Below, in pieces: positions 1 through 10,379 of a DNA stretch of 64,000 nucleotides. Both the position numbers and the translations under genes were made by a program. The notes under the pieces were generated by a model. The model did no database searches. It was not told the origin of the DNA and was given only the letters and a program-made list of their open reading frames with translations. Numbering within the stretch: the first letter of the stretch is position 1; each line of letters opens with the position of its first letter. The stretch is taken from the NCBI RefSeq assembly GCF_030696885.1, contig NZ_JAUYRI010000015.1:1-64000 (forward strand), in the 5' to 3' direction. The DNA is from Thiobacillus sp. GTDB lineage: Bacteria > Pseudomonadota > Gammaproteobacteria > Burkholderiales > Thiobacillaceae.

Positions 1-722
1 TGCTGCAGGGCCTGGGTGCGCGGTATGTGCTGGTGGGCGACGATTTCCGCTTCGGGCGCCAGCGCGCGGGCGACTACGCCATGCTGGACGCTGCCGGGCA
101 AAGCCGCGGCTTTGACGTGGCGCGCATGAATTCGTACGAGGTGCACGGGCTGCGCGTCTCCAGCTCGGCCGTGCGCCAGGCCCTGGCCGCGGGCGACATG
201 GAGGCCGCCGCCCGGCTGCTGGGGCGCCCGTACACGATCAGCGGGCATGTGGTGCATGGCCGCAAGCTGGGGCGCGAACTAGGGGCCACTGCGGCCGGCG
301 CAGGCAACGGGTTTCGCACGCTGAACCTGCGTTTTGCCCACTGGAAACCGGCCGCCAGCGGCAACTTTGCCGTGCTGGTGCACGGGCTGGGCGCAGCCCC
401 GCTGCCGGGCGAGGCCAACCTGGGCGTGCGCCCGACGCTCGACCCGAACGATGTGAATGGCGGACGCGTCTTGCTCGAGACCCACTGCCTGGACTGGCCC
501 GCCGAGCTGGGCCCCGAGGGGGCGTACGGTAAAATCGTGCGCGTGGAACTGCTGCACAACCTGCACGACGAGCTGAAATACGACGGTCTGGACGCCCTGA
601 CAGCGGGCATCGCCAAGGACTGCGACAACGCGCGTGCGTACTTTGCGTCGGCCCGTGCGCCACAGCACAGCGCGCCGCTGCACACCGAGACCCGGCGCCA
701 GACCACGCGCGACCGAATTTGA
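1..722 (+). CDS. ribF: Bifunctional riboflavin kinase / FAD synthetase RibF, 5'-truncated by the window edge
   Basis: RibF phosphorylates riboflavin to FMN and adenylates FMN to FAD in the cytoplasm. Only the C-terminal part is present; the first complete codon is at position 3. The fragment begins in the end of the nucleotidyltransferase domain (VGDDFRFGRQR, then the SSSAVR segment) and continues into the flavokinase domain (SGHVVHGRKLGRELG, ANLGVRPT, LLETHCLDW). The usual Mg-ATP motif GFPTAN is replaced by GFRTLN, keeping the Thr and Asn that bind Mg-ATP. As I recall, this variant and the RRQTTRDRI C-terminus are typical of Comamonadaceae RibF, unlike the rest of the window. The 113-base gap to ileS carries no clear promoter. 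The family call is secure; its lineage origin is uncertain. Confidence 0.93.
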   Translation, partial: LQGLGARYVLVGDDFRFGRQRAGDYAMLDAAGQSRGFDVARMNSYEVHGLRVSSSAVRQALAAGDMEAAARLLGRPYTISGHVVHGRKLGRELGATAAGAGNGFRTLNLRFAHWKPAASGNFAVLVHGLGAAPLPGEANLGVRPTLDPNDVNGGRVLLETHCLDWPAELGPEGAYGKIVRVELLHNLHDELKYDGLDALTAGIAKDCDNARAYFASARAPQHSAPLHTETRRQTTRDRI

Positions 723-835
723 GGCGGCTGCGCCCCGCAGCGCCCGCCACGGCGGGCCCACCCTACCCACTGCCTCGCTCCAATCCCGTTCTTGCTCCGG
801 GCACGCCCCGGAACGCCCCGTTTTAAGGCTCCCTC

Positions 836-3664
836 ATGTCCGACGACAACGCCAGCACATCCTCAGCAGCCACCCCGGCCACGGACTACCGCAGCACGCT
901 GAACCTGCCTGACACCCCCTTCCCCATGCGCGGCGACCTGCCCAAGCGCGAGCCGGGCTGGGTCAAGGAATGGGAAGACCAGGGCATCTACAAGCGCCTG
1001 CGCGACGCCCGCCGCGGCGCGCCCAAGTTCATCCTGCACGACGGCCCGCCCTACGCCAACGGCCAGATCCACATGGGCCACGCGGTCAACAAGATCCTGA
1101 AGGACATGATCACCAAGGCGCGCCAGCTCGAAGGCTTTGACGCACTCTACGTGCCGGGCTGGGACTGCCACGGCCTGCCGATCGAACTGCAGGTGGAAAA
1201 AACCCACGGCAAGGCGATTCCCCCGTCGAAATTCCGCGAGCTGTGCCGCGCCTACGCGACGGAACAGATCGAGCGGCAGAAGGCCGACTTCATCCGCCTC
1301 GGCGTGCTGGGCGACTGGGACCATCCGTATCGCACGATGGACTTCGCGTTCGAGGCCGAGCAATTGCGCGTGCTGGGGCAGATCCAGCAGGCCGGGTATC
1401 TGTATCAGGGCGCCAAGCCGGTGCACTGGTGCGTCGACTGCGGCTCCGCCCTGGCCGAGGCCGAGGTCGAGTACGAGGACAAGACCTCGCCGGCGATCGA
1501 CGTCGGCTTTGCCGCAGCCGACCATGCCGACCTCGCCAAACGCTTCGACATCGCGTCGATCAATGAGACGATCCAGATCGTCATCTGGACCACCACGCCG
1601 TGGACCCTGCCAGCCAACCAGGCGGTGGCGCTGCACCCCGATTTTCAGTACACGCTGGTACGCACGTCCAAGGGCCTCTTGATCCTGGCCGACAGCCTGA
1701 AGGAGGCCGCGCTGACCCGTTACGACTTGAACGAAGGCGCCGAGGTCATCGCCCACACCACCGGCCAGGCGCTCGAAGGCGTGCTGCTGTGGCACCCCTT
1801 CCAGCAACGCCAGGTACCGGTCATTGTCGGCGACCACGTCACCGCCGACGCCGGCACCGGCGCCGTGCACACCGCGCCCGGCCACGGCCTCGACGACTAC
1901 GTGGTCGGCAGCCGCTATGGGCTGAAAGTCGACAACCCGGTCGGCGACGACGGCCGCTTTTACGCCAGCGTGCCGCTGGTCGGCGGCATGAGCATCTGGC
2001 AGGCCAATCCGCTGATCCTCGAAACGCTCGAGGCCAGTGGCAACCTGCTGGCGCACGAAAAACTTCTGCACAGCTATCCGCACTGCTGGCGCCACAAGAC
2101 GCCGATCATCTTCCGTGCGACACGGCAGTGGTTTATCGGGATGGATTCCAGGGGCCAGGATTCAGGGGTCAGGGGTCAGGGGGGAATGCTGCGCGAGCAG
2201 GCGATGGCGGCGGTTGATGCGACGCAATTCTTTCCATCGTGGGGCCGCGCGCGGCTGGAGGCGATGATCAGGAACCGCCCCGACTGGTGCGTCTCGCGCC
2301 AGCGCAACTGGGGCGTGCCGATGCCCTTCTTCACCCACAAGGAAACCGGCGAACTGCACCCGAAGACGCCTGCGCTGCTGGAAGCGGTGGCGAAGCGCGT
2401 GGAAGCGGCCGGCATCGAGGCCTGGTTCGCGCTCGACCCGGCCGAACTCTTGGGCGAGGACGCCGCGCTTTACAACAAGACCGGCCACACGCTCGACGTC
2501 TGGTTCGATTCGGGCGTGACCCACGCCTGCGTGCTGAAGCGCCGGCCCGAACTCGCGCATCCTGCGGATCTTTATCTGGAGGGCTCGGACCAACATCGCG
2601 GCTGGTTCCAGTCGTCGCTCCTCACCGGCTGCGCGACCGACGGCCGCGCGCCCTACGAAGCGCTGCTGACCCATGGCTTTGTCGTCGACGGCAAAGGCCA
2701 CAAGATGAGCAAGTCGAAAGGCAACGTCGTCTCGCCGCAGAAGGTGATGGACCAGTACGGTGCCGACATCCTGCGGCTGTGGGTGGCGACGACCGACTAT
2801 TCGGGCGAGCTCACGATCTCGGACGAAATCCTCAAGCGCGTGGTGGAAGGCTATCGCCGGATTCGCAATACCCTGAAATTCCTGCTCGCTAACCTGTCTG
2901 ATTTTGATCCCAAGGTGCACGCGCTACCGGTCGAGGACTGGCTGGAAATCGACCGCTACGCGCTGGCGATGACGCGCCAGCTGCAGGGTGAACTGCAGGC
3001 GCACTACGACGCCTACGAATTCCACTTCATCGTGCAGAAGCTGCAAAGCTTCTGCTCCGAAGATCTTGGCGGCTTCTACCTCGATATCCTGAAGGACCGT
3101 CTTTACACCAGTGGCGCCGACAGCAAGGCACGGCGCGGCGCGCAAAATGCGCTCTATCACCTGACGCATGCGCTGACGCGCTGGATGGCGCCGATCCTGT
3201 CGTTTACCGCCGAGGAAGTGTGGGCGCAGCTGGCCGGGGACGATTCGGTGTTCCTGCATACCTGGCACAACCTGCCGGTGCCAGTCGGCGAGGCCGACCT
3301 GCTCGAGCGCTGGACCCGCATCCGCGCCGTGCGCGCCGAGGTGCAGAAGGAGCTCGAGACCGTGCGCGTCGCCGGCGGCATCGGCTCGTCGCTGCAGGCC
3401 GAAGTGACACTACACGCCAGCCCCGGAACGCAAACCCTGCTGGCGCCGCTGGGCGACGATCTGAAATTTGTCTTGATCACCTCGCAGGCACGGATGGCCG
3501 CGGCCGACGCTGATCGTGTCGAAGTCACCCCGAGCACAGCCAAGAAATGCGACCGCTGCTGGCACTACCGCGACGACGTCGATACGCATGCCGAGCATCC
3601 CGGCCTGTGCGGACGCTGCGTCAGCAATCTCCATGGTGAAGGCGAGGTGCGCAGCCATGCTTAA
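836..3664 (+). CDS. ileS: Isoleucyl-tRNA synthetase
   Basis: This class I aminoacyl-tRNA synthetase charges tRNA-Ile with isoleucine and edits mischarged valine. The protein has 942 residues, the normal size for bacterial IleS. The HIGH motif is HMGH at residues 79-82 and the KMSKS loop is at 623-627. The CP1 editing domain shows [11 protein letters not shown] and [12 protein letters not shown]. The C-terminal zinc finger is near residues 900-930 (CDRCWHY ... CGRC). An in-frame low-complexity insertion ([13 protein letters not shown], about residues 438-450) is encoded by heptanucleotide repeats and lies between the QWFIGM and LREQAM segments. The start ATG follows a weak purine stretch. The gene overlaps lspA by 8 bases. 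Confidence 0.97.
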   Translation: MSDDNASTSSAATPATDYRSTLNLPDTPFPMRGDLPKREPGWVKEWEDQGIYKRLRDARRGAPKFILHDGPPYANGQIHMGHAVNKILKDMITKARQLEGFDALYVPGWDCHGLPIELQVEKTHGKAIPPSKFRELCRAYATEQIERQKADFIRLGVLGDWDHPYRTMDFAFEAEQLRVLGQIQQAGYLYQGAKPVHWCVDCGSALAEAEVEYEDKTSPAIDVGFAAADHADLAKRFDIASINETIQIVIWTTTPWTLPANQAVALHPDFQYTLVRTSKGLLILADSLKEAALTRYDLNEGAEVIAHTTGQALEGVLLWHPFQQRQVPVIVGDHVTADAGTGAVHTAPGHGLDDYVVGSRYGLKVDNPVGDDGRFYASVPLVGGMSIWQANPLILETLEASGNLLAHEKLLHSYPHCWRHKTPIIFRATRQWFIGMDSRGQDSGVRGQGGMLREQAMAAVDATQFFPSWGRARLEAMIRNRPDWCVSRQRNWGVPMPFFTHKETGELHPKTPALLEAVAKRVEAAGIEAWFALDPAELLGEDAALYNKTGHTLDVWFDSGVTHACVLKRRPELAHPADLYLEGSDQHRGWFQSSLLTGCATDGRAPYEALLTHGFVVDGKGHKMSKSKGNVVSPQKVMDQYGADILRLWVATTDYSGELTISDEILKRVVEGYRRIRNTLKFLLANLSDFDPKVHALPVEDWLEIDRYALAMTRQLQGELQAHYDAYEFHFIVQKLQSFCSEDLGGFYLDILKDRLYTSGADSKARRGAQNALYHLTHALTRWMAPILSFTAEEVWAQLAGDDSVFLHTWHNLPVPVGEADLLERWTRIRAVRAEVQKELETVRVAGGIGSSLQAEVTLHASPGTQTLLAPLGDDLKFVLITSQARMAAADADRVEVTPSTAKKCDRCWHYRDDVDTHAEHPGLCGRCVSNLHGEGEVRSHA
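2149..2183 (+). repeat. Five heptanucleotide repeats (CAGGGGT-like) inside ileS
   Basis: Five consecutive 7-base units read CAGGGGC, CAGGATT, CAGGGGT, CAGGGGT and CAGGGG(G). They are translated as part of a Gly/Arg/Gln/Ser-rich stretch in IleS that I do not expect from family members. Because 7 is not a multiple of 3, gain or loss of one unit would shift the frame of this essential gene. Confidence 0.85.
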
Positions 3665-4172
3665 ATCAATCGACCCGGCACTGCGCAAATGGCTGGGCCT
3701 CGCGCTCGCCATCATCGTGCTCGACCACCTGACCAAATGGTGGGTGTCGGCCACGCTCGACTACCAGGAGTTCATCCCGGTGCTGCCCTTCTTTTCGCTG
3801 GTGCGCGTGCACAACACCGGCGCGGCATTCAGCTTTCTCGCCGACGCGGGTGGCTGGCAGCGCTGGTTCTTCATCGCCATCGGCATCGTCGCCACCGTGA
3901 TCATCGTGCGCCTGCTGAAACGCCACGCGAACGAGACGCGCCTCGCATTTGCGCTGGCGCTGGTGCTCGGCGGCGCACTCGGCAACGTGATCGACCGCGT
4001 GGTGCTGGGCCATGTGGTGGATTTCCTGTATTTCCACTACCGCAGTTTCGCCTGGCCGGCGTTCAACGTGGCCGACACCGCCATCAGCATCGGCGCCGCC
4101 CTGTTGATCTGGGACAGCCTGCGCAGCAAGCCTGCCGTGAACGGGGACAAGCCCGCGCAGGAAAAAACATGA
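3657..4172 (+). CDS. lspA: Lipoprotein signal peptidase (signal peptidase II)
   Basis: LspA is an inner-membrane aspartyl protease that cleaves the signal peptide of diacylglyceryl-modified prolipoproteins. I chose the ATG at 3657 ([12 protein letters not shown]). It overlaps the end of ileS by 8 bases and gives 171 residues, the usual family length; longer in-frame starts lie deep within ileS. Four hydrophobic segments are visible. Family landmarks are [13 protein letters not shown], the catalytic Asp in GNVIDR, and the second Asp in [11 protein letters not shown]. It is translationally coupled to ileS, as in many proteobacteria, and its stop overlaps the fkpB start (ATGA). Confidence 0.95.
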   Translation: MLKSIDPALRKWLGLALAIIVLDHLTKWWVSATLDYQEFIPVLPFFSLVRVHNTGAAFSFLADAGGWQRWFFIAIGIVATVIIVRLLKRHANETRLAFALALVLGGALGNVIDRVVLGHVVDFLYFHYRSFAWPAFNVADTAISIGAALLIWDSLRSKPAVNGDKPAQEKT

Positions 4173-4606
4173 CCGCGCGCACCGTGTCTCCCGGCGATAC
4201 CGTCCAGCTCCGCTATGCGCTGCGGCCGCGCGGGGGCGACGATCTCATTTCCAATTTCGACGACGCCGAACCGGAAACGATCACGCTCGGCGACGGCACG
4301 CTGGCGCCGATGCTGGAGCAATGGCTGGTCGACATCGTCCCCGGCGAACGCCATGTGTTTCTGCTCGACCCCTGGCAGGCCTTCGGCGACAGCCAGCCCG
4401 AACTGGTGCAAACGCTGCCGAAAACCGATCTGCCGGCCGATATGGAATTCGCGGTTGATCAACTGGTCGAATTTGCGATGCCCAACGGCCAGACGCTGGC
4501 TGGGCACATCCTGGAAATCGGCGACGACACCGTGAAGGTCGACTTCAACCATCCGCTCGCCGATCTGTGCATCGAATTCGAAGTGGAAATCGTCCGCATC
4601 CTGTGA
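4169..4606 (+). CDS. fkpB: FKBP-type peptidyl-prolyl isomerase, SlpA/FkpB type
   Basis: This is a small cytoplasmic FKBP-fold prolyl isomerase of 145 residues in the SlyD/SlpA group, with an insert-in-flap domain. Visible landmarks are the N-terminal strand VQLRYALRP, the [14 protein letters not shown] segment after the first FKBP strands, the flap domain (DPWQAFGD) and the C-terminal VDFNHPLAD segment, all typical of SlpA. It lacks the His-rich tail of SlyD. The start overlaps the lspA stop by 4 bases (ATGA), and ispH follows after 13 bases. The lspA-fkpB-ispH order is a classic proteobacterial arrangement, which supports the call. Confidence 0.9.
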   Translation: MTARTVSPGDTVQLRYALRPRGGDDLISNFDDAEPETITLGDGTLAPMLEQWLVDIVPGERHVFLLDPWQAFGDSQPELVQTLPKTDLPADMEFAVDQLVEFAMPNGQTLAGHILEIGDDTVKVDFNHPLADLCIEFEVEIVRIL

Positions 4607-4619
4607 CACTGGAACGCCC

Positions 4620-5546
4620 ATGACACCGACCATCCTGCTTGCCAATCCCCGCGGCTTCTGCGCCGGCGTCGACCGCGCCATCGCCATCGTCGAGCGCGCG
4701 CTGGAGAAATTCGGCGCGCCGATCTATGTGCGCCACGAAGTCGTCCACAACACCTACGTCGTCAACGACCTCAAGGCCAAGGGCGCCATCTTCGTCGATG
4801 AACTCGACGAGGTGCCCGCCGGCGCCACCGTCATCTTCAGCGCACACGGCGTCTCGCAGGCTGTGCGCGAGGAAGCCGAGGCGCGCGGGCTGAATGTGTT
4901 CGACGCCACCTGCCCGCTCGTCACCAAGGTGCACGTGGAAGTCAGCAAGATGCGCGACAAGGGTTATGAAATCGTGATGATCGGCCACAAGGGCCACCCC
5001 GAAGTCGAAGGCACACTCGGCCAGTCAAAGGGCGGCATGTACCTGGTCGAAACGCCCGAAGACGTCGCCCGCCTGCAGGTCAACGACTCCGACAAGCTCG
5101 CCTACGTCACACAGACCACGCTCTCAGTCGACGACGCCGCACGCGTGGTCGATGCGTTGCGCGCGCGCTTCCCGGCTATCGTCGGGCCGAAAAAGGACGA
5201 CATCTGCTACGCCACGCAAAACCGGCAGGATGCGGTCAAGGCACTGGCGCCGCAGTGCGACGTGGTGATCGTGGTGGGCTCGCCGACGAGTTCGAATTCG
5301 AACCGGCTACGCGAGGTGGCGGCGAATCTGGGCGTGCCGGCCTACATGGTCGACAATGCCAGCGAAATCGATCCGCAGTGGGTAACCGAGAAAAAGAAGA
5401 TCGGCGTGACTGCTGGCGCTTCAGCACCGGAAATTCTGGTGCGTGCTGTCATCGATAGGCTACATCAGCTGGGCGTCGAAACGGTTTCCGATCTGAGCGG
5501 TGTACAGGAGAAGGTCGGCTTTCCGCTGCCTAAAGGCTTGAGCTAG
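4620..5546 (+). CDS. ispH: 4-hydroxy-3-methylbut-2-enyl diphosphate reductase IspH (LytB)
   Basis: IspH is the last enzyme of the MEP isoprenoid pathway. It reduces HMBPP to IPP and DMAPP with an iron-sulfur cluster. The protein has 308 residues, full length. The three cluster ligands are Cys14 (GFCAGVDRA), Cys98 ([11 protein letters not shown]) and Cys196 (ICYATQNRQ). The [11 protein letters not shown] phosphate-binding motif is also present. It follows fkpB closely and ends the plus-strand block. The converging pilE gene ends 26 bases beyond it, and no obvious terminator hairpin lies between them. Confidence 0.97.
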   Translation: MTPTILLANPRGFCAGVDRAIAIVERALEKFGAPIYVRHEVVHNTYVVNDLKAKGAIFVDELDEVPAGATVIFSAHGVSQAVREEAEARGLNVFDATCPLVTKVHVEVSKMRDKGYEIVMIGHKGHPEVEGTLGQSKGGMYLVETPEDVARLQVNDSDKLAYVTQTTLSVDDAARVVDALRARFPAIVGPKKDDICYATQNRQDAVKALAPQCDVVIVVGSPTSSNSNRLREVAANLGVPAYMVDNASEIDPQWVTEKKKIGVTAGASAPEILVRAVIDRLHQLGVETVSDLSGVQEKVGFPLPKGLS

Positions 5547-5571
5547 CTTTCTATTCAACAGTTCGGCCCGT

Positions 5572-6018
5572 CTATCTTCCCCAGCATTCCGCTACGGACA
5601 AGGACGGAGATCCGGATAGCCCTTGCACCCCTGTATTCGTCAGTGTGAAGTTGGCGCACGCATCGTTTGTCATCGATCCTGTCGGGGTGGCCGTCAGGGT
5701 AAAGCTTTGTGAAGCCGCTACCACGGTCATGGTGTATTTTGCTGCGCCATCAACAGGACTCTTGATTCTTGGCAATGCTGCGCTATTGATTGTCGCCCCG
5801 GCACTCGTCTGATCATAACGATTGGCCATCGTGTAATTTCGCTCCAGAAACTGTGCATTCTCAAGCATCAGCCCACGCGCCTCCGCCCGGTTCGCGCGCT
5901 GCACATATTGCGTGTAGCTGGGATAAGCGATTGCCGCCAGTATCCCGATGATCGCCACGGTGATCATCAGCTCGATGAGGGTAAACCCTCCGGTTTTTGT
6001 CGCACGCTGTTTTTTCAT
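5572..6018 (-). CDS. pilE: Type IV pilin-like protein PilE (minor pilin)
   Basis: A 148-residue prepilin. The short leader [11 protein letters not shown] is followed by [22 protein letters not shown], with the PilD cleavage site at G/F and the conserved Glu5 of the mature protein. The C-terminal domain has two Cys residues (DACANF and near-terminal AECWGR) able to form the D-region disulfide. A good ribosome site (GAGGAAA) lies about 7 bases before the ATG. It is the last gene of the fimT-pilV-pilW-pilX-pilY1-pilE operon, which suggests a minor or priming pilin rather than the major subunit. A role as major pilin cannot be excluded from sequence alone. Confidence 0.9.
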   Translation of the reverse strand: MKKQRATKTGGFTLIELMITVAIIGILAAIAYPSYTQYVQRANRAEARGLMLENAQFLERNYTMANRYDQTSAGATINSAALPRIKSPVDGAAKYTMTVVAASQSFTLTATPTGSMTNDACANFTLTNTGVQGLSGSPSLSVAECWGR

Positions 6019-6042
6019 GATGGCTTTCCTCTACTGGCTGAA

Positions 6043-9000
6043 TCAGGGTGCGAAAATTTGCCGCCAGGACGTACGGGGTGAGCCGGTCGTGCCTTTTTCG
6101 GTCACCACCACAATGCCGCCTGCGGTGCCGCTGCCCACCTTGTACTCCACTTCACCCGCGCTGATGACCGTCGGGGATTTCATCAGCCCCTCGCTCGCGA
6201 GCTTTTTCGAGCTGACCGGGTTGGAAGCCGGCAAGCCCGGCGCCGCCGCCCAGGCCGCGTAATCAGCCGCATCGAAGGTCCCGTCCCCGTTGTAATCGAA
6301 CACGCTGTAGGCCAGCCGGGCGCCTGTCATCGCGTCGAGTTCGGTGATCCAACTGTAACCGCCCTGGTCACATGGCGCGTCAGACGGCACGATCGAGGTG
6401 AGAATCACACGACCAAAGCGCAGCAGGGGCACACTGACGATACGTTCACCCAGCGCCGCAGGTGTGTTGGGCGACAGCAGGTCCAGGTACCAGCCGCGTT
6501 TAGCGCCCGTCCCGGTGTAGGCCACTGCATTGTCGCTCGCCACCCGGATCTGGCTGCTATCGGTCGCTGTGCGTACCCCTTCGTACACGAAACTCTGCGA
6601 CTGGAGCGCGCTCCGGCCCGTGATCGCGCTGCCGGAATCGAGGAGCCCGTAAGCCGTCTGGACTGATTTATCGCCGATATCGGTGTTGCCCAGATACTTT
6701 CCGGTGCCGAAATAAATCATGTAATCGCCCGCACCACTTGGGGGTGCACCGATTTCCAGCGGCCCGGTAATCGGCTGCGGATTCGAGGACGCGTCGGTGG
6801 CCGTAAAGAGAACCATCCTTCTGCCCGCGTTAGTCCAAGTACCCGCATTGGTGGGCGACACGTCGAATTTCCAGACATTCCCCTTCAAATCGCCCGCATA
6901 AATGGTATCGATGATGCGGTCTCCGTCCTCATCCAGCAGGGCCGGCTCGGACAGACCGTTGTCCGAGCCAACACCCGTATCAATTTTTATAACGGGCAAA
7001 CCCAATAACCTGTCCAGCGGCACCAGGTACAGCACTGCCTTGCTGGCTGCGCCATTGCTGTTGTAACCGTTTCCAAATACCGCATACCAGTGTCCATTAT
7101 TCATGCGCGCGACGTGGGCACGCCCCATGATGTGGCCCAGATCAGGATCCGTGAACTCCCACATCACCTTGGTGGAATCGAAGCTGTCTGGGTCGGTGAC
7201 ATCCAGCGCGAAAACCGCCTTGCCGCCCGCGCCAAGCGTACCCAGCAACACGGTTCTCCACTGGCTATTCAGGTAGGCATCACCCGAGTTGGGCGATCCA
7301 TCAACATAGAAAACATGCTGATAATTGGGGTCTGACAACAAGCTCAAGTTCGGAATCACTGCATTGGGCACATACGCGAACATCTCGGTACCGCCGCCCA
7401 GTGCGGTGGTATTGGCGGCATTGAATGCATGCAGCATGCCGTCGTTGGCGCCGACATACAGCATCTTCTTGCGCGTCACCTTCGTGACCCCCGTCACCCC
7501 CGTGCGGAACACGGTATAGGCGGCTTGTTCGGCCGCAGCCAGGCCACTGCCCGGCTGATCGTAGCCGTAACTTTCCGTTGCCACGTAATGGGGATCGGAG
7601 TTGACGATATCGCCCAGCAGGGTCGCACGCTGGCGGTAGGGGCCGCCGGGCTTCTCGTTGGATTGATCACCGCGCAGATAATCGAAGACCGCCGAACTGC
7701 CGATCGCAGTCTGCTGTGCAGACGTCAGACTGGCCCACAGGAAATCCCGGCCCCCATTCGCGGCCACATTCCATGCCTGGCCATTCCACGTCTTGATGTT
7801 CGTGCGCGCACCGGAGGGAATCAAACTGCCGGCCTCCCAGGACGCGGTAGAGACCACACCGCTGGCGCCCAGCGGAATCGCCCTCAGTTCACCGGTCCAG
7901 GCCGGGCTATTGAAGACAGCCTGATAAATATGGGTTGTGGTATCAAGACGCGTCGAGTTGCTGGCGATCGCCGAAGCCGACGCATCTGCGTTGGCCGCCT
8001 TTTCAAACACTTTGCCCAGCGCGGAGAACAATCCTGCCGGGTTGGTCACCTTGAAGAAGTTGTCGGGGATGCCGTCTGTACCGCTTGCGCCTGTCGCATT
8101 GATTTCAGTGTCCCAATTCGAACGTGCGTATTTGGCGGCATACCACAACGGGTTTTCCAGCAGCTTGGCGGTTGATGTGCCGGCTGCAAAGGTGCGTGAG
8201 GTGGGGGGCGTCACCGAACCCGGCGCAGGCAGGGTGGTAAAGTTGGCGTTCCCGGGACGCAAAATATCCAGGTAGGTCCCGTCCGCAGCAAAGGTTCCCG
8301 TCACCGTATAGCCGAAACGCAGGGCATGACCCGCTGCTGCACGCGTCGCTTGTGCGGTGATCTTGATCTGACCGGCACCAATGGCCGGGGCACACGCAGC
8401 GCCCACACAAAAATCGAGCTGGGCCACGCCGTCCATGTCATAGTCATTGCCCCAGGTGGAGTCTTCCCAGGCCGCGTCAAGACTGCCGGAAATGGGCTCG
8501 CCGGCGGCGTTGGTCACCAGATTTGTAATTCGGAGATCCGTCAGCGAGCAGACGCGCCAGCCAGACGAGGCCGCGGTTGCTGTGCCCGTTGAATTCGCCT
8601 GGCACGCCGGCAAGAAAGTGATGGTTCCCCCTGCAACAGGAATCTCGAACTTGGGCAGGCTTTCGGCGAGAGCGACCGTAAAGGTTGCCATGGGCTGGCG
8701 GGCGGCGAAATCCGCGTTGGGATTGGTGCTTGTCGTACCCCAGCGCTGGTCGCGGCTGGGTTGATACAAGGGGCGCAAATCCACCGTCTGGTTGGCGTAA
8801 GCCAAACCTGCAATATGGTAGCCGCCTTCCAGGCTGGGCACTTCCGGGCAGATACCGCTTGCAGCGCTCAGATTGGCCAGCACCTTGCCGGTACACTGGT
8901 TATCCCCCGAGGTGGGATTGCCGCCAATCAAATACGTACCGCCGTTCACCCCCTCCAATGTCCCCACCTGATCAGTCAGCGCGGTAATATCCAGCCCGGC

Positions 9001-10356
9001 AATACCGTGGCCCGTCAATTGATCGCGGTCAAACGAGTTGAGGCCGGTGGAAAGCACAACCGTATTCGACAATGCGCACCATTGGTTGCTGGGCAAGGGG
9101 TCTGTCCAGGTCACCTTGGGCAGGGAAGGCAAATGGGTTTGCTCATTCGAATCGCTATCGAAAGCGGACATCGGGCCGGATGCGCCCGAGAAATATCGCA
9201 AGGTCTCCAGATACATCTCGCCCAGGGGGTTGCCCCAGTCCACGCATTGACCATCGCTGAATGAGGTGATGCCGGGGTTGTTGCAACTGTTCTGATGCTT
9301 GCCGGACGAGTAATCCCATCCTGAAATGCGGATACGGTTGATGGTATTGATGATCCCTGTACTGGTGGCTGTCTGGTTGATGAATTGACCGGTGCTGGGG
9401 TTGATTTCATTGTCCGCAGCCGTCGCATTATTGGTCAGCCAGGAGGTGTTCTTGCGCAGCACGCCCCCCGATTTGTTCTTGGAGTAGCTGCCGGTCAGCA
9501 AGCCGAACTGCACCCGCGCCAGCGCTTCTTTTTCTCCGTATTTCTGCAACAATCCTGTCGGCTTGCGGTTTGTGGCGCCGTACTGCGTGCAGTTGTCTTC
9601 GAGCATACCCGGCACACACACTGCCACCCGGACGGTAAAAGTGGCGGTCAGCGATCCCGGCTTGTCCCCGCTGCCGGTGCCGCATTGCGGATGCTCGGTC
9701 ATCGCCCAGCGCGGATAATCCCCCGTTGCCACCTGGAAGATCGGCTCAGTCGTACTGCTGCGTGAAAATCCCGACCCCAGCGTCACATTGCAGAACGACA
9801 TGGCGGCATTGCTGTAGGGCGTGTATTTCGCCATATCCGTTGCGCCACCGGCCGGCGCAAATACCTTGGAATAGGCATGGACATCGTTTGGCAACAGCGC
9901 GCGTTCGAGCACGGTATCGCCCAGCGCGGCGCCATTGTTATCAGTAGAACGCAGACCGCCGTAGAGGGTTTTACGCAGCACATCCATCCGGGTCATGCTG
10001 ACCCAGTTGAGGAAGTTTCCGCTCCACTGACTTGAGCAATGGTGGGAGTTGGTTCCGGTTGCGGCGGCGACAGGATTAAAGCGTCCGCTACTGTATGTGT
10101 AACACTTCTTCGGGTCGAAATACCCGTAATAATCGACGGTGTCGGTATACGTCGTCTCAAGTGCCCCGTCGCCGTCGAGGTCGCTGTGGTCGTTGTAGGC
10201 TTTTTTCGATAACTCGTGGTCGCGTGACATGACCAGCATCACGCGCGGGTCGGGCGGATTGAGAAAAACGGGTTTCTGCGCGATATCGATCGCGAACGCC
10301 GGCATGATGCCCAACATCAGCACGATTCCGAGAATGCCTGAGCGAACGTGGTTCAT
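6043..10356 (-). CDS. pilY1: PilY1-type calcium-binding pilus tip adhesin/biogenesis protein
   Basis: This is a large exported protein of 1437 residues. I prefer the ATG at 10356, which has an AAGGAA ribosome site and directly precedes a signal peptide (MNHVRSGILGIVLMLG ... AFA). An upstream in-frame ATG at 10380 overlaps the pilX stop as TGATG and would add 8 residues. The C-terminal half is the PilY1 beta-propeller, with the calcium loop LDEDGDRIIDTIYAGDLKG near residue 1140. Two further EF-hand-like loops are visible: SDLDGDGALE at about 58-67 and a dockerin-like DYNGDGTFDAADY near 1352. PilY1 promotes pilus extension by opposing retraction and acts at the tip with minor pilins. I see no clear MIDAS motif in the N-terminal half. 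Confidence 0.93.
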   Translation of the reverse strand: MNHVRSGILGIVLMLGIMPAFAIDIAQKPVFLNPPDPRVMLVMSRDHELSKKAYNDHSDLDGDGALETTYTDTVDYYGYFDPKKCYTYSSGRFNPVAAATGTNSHHCSSQWSGNFLNWVSMTRMDVLRKTLYGGLRSTDNNGAALGDTVLERALLPNDVHAYSKVFAPAGGATDMAKYTPYSNAAMSFCNVTLGSGFSRSSTTEPIFQVATGDYPRWAMTEHPQCGTGSGDKPGSLTATFTVRVAVCVPGMLEDNCTQYGATNRKPTGLLQKYGEKEALARVQFGLLTGSYSKNKSGGVLRKNTSWLTNNATAADNEINPSTGQFINQTATSTGIINTINRIRISGWDYSSGKHQNSCNNPGITSFSDGQCVDWGNPLGEMYLETLRYFSGASGPMSAFDSDSNEQTHLPSLPKVTWTDPLPSNQWCALSNTVVLSTGLNSFDRDQLTGHGIAGLDITALTDQVGTLEGVNGGTYLIGGNPTSGDNQCTGKVLANLSAASGICPEVPSLEGGYHIAGLAYANQTVDLRPLYQPSRDQRWGTTSTNPNADFAARQPMATFTVALAESLPKFEIPVAGGTITFLPACQANSTGTATAASSGWRVCSLTDLRITNLVTNAAGEPISGSLDAAWEDSTWGNDYDMDGVAQLDFCVGAACAPAIGAGQIKITAQATRAAAGHALRFGYTVTGTFAADGTYLDILRPGNANFTTLPAPGSVTPPTSRTFAAGTSTAKLLENPLWYAAKYARSNWDTEINATGASGTDGIPDNFFKVTNPAGLFSALGKVFEKAANADASASAIASNSTRLDTTTHIYQAVFNSPAWTGELRAIPLGASGVVSTASWEAGSLIPSGARTNIKTWNGQAWNVAANGGRDFLWASLTSAQQTAIGSSAVFDYLRGDQSNEKPGGPYRQRATLLGDIVNSDPHYVATESYGYDQPGSGLAAAEQAAYTVFRTGVTGVTKVTRKKMLYVGANDGMLHAFNAANTTALGGGTEMFAYVPNAVIPNLSLLSDPNYQHVFYVDGSPNSGDAYLNSQWRTVLLGTLGAGGKAVFALDVTDPDSFDSTKVMWEFTDPDLGHIMGRAHVARMNNGHWYAVFGNGYNSNGAASKAVLYLVPLDRLLGLPVIKIDTGVGSDNGLSEPALLDEDGDRIIDTIYAGDLKGNVWKFDVSPTNAGTWTNAGRRMVLFTATDASSNPQPITGPLEIGAPPSGAGDYMIYFGTGKYLGNTDIGDKSVQTAYGLLDSGSAITGRSALQSQSFVYEGVRTATDSSQIRVASDNAVAYTGTGAKRGWYLDLLSPNTPAALGERIVSVPLLRFGRVILTSIVPSDAPCDQGGYSWITELDAMTGARLAYSVFDYNGDGTFDAADYAAWAAAPGLPASNPVSSKKLASEGLMKSPTVISAGEVEYKVGSGTAGGIVVVTEKGTTGSPRTSWRQIFAP

Positions 10357-10379
10357 GGCGGTTCCTTTTCTCTTTTCCA

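Noticed and set aside
2149..2183. CRISPR-like or satellite array in ileS
   Set aside because: Units are 7 bases without spacers and no cas genes are present; it is a short tandem repeat.
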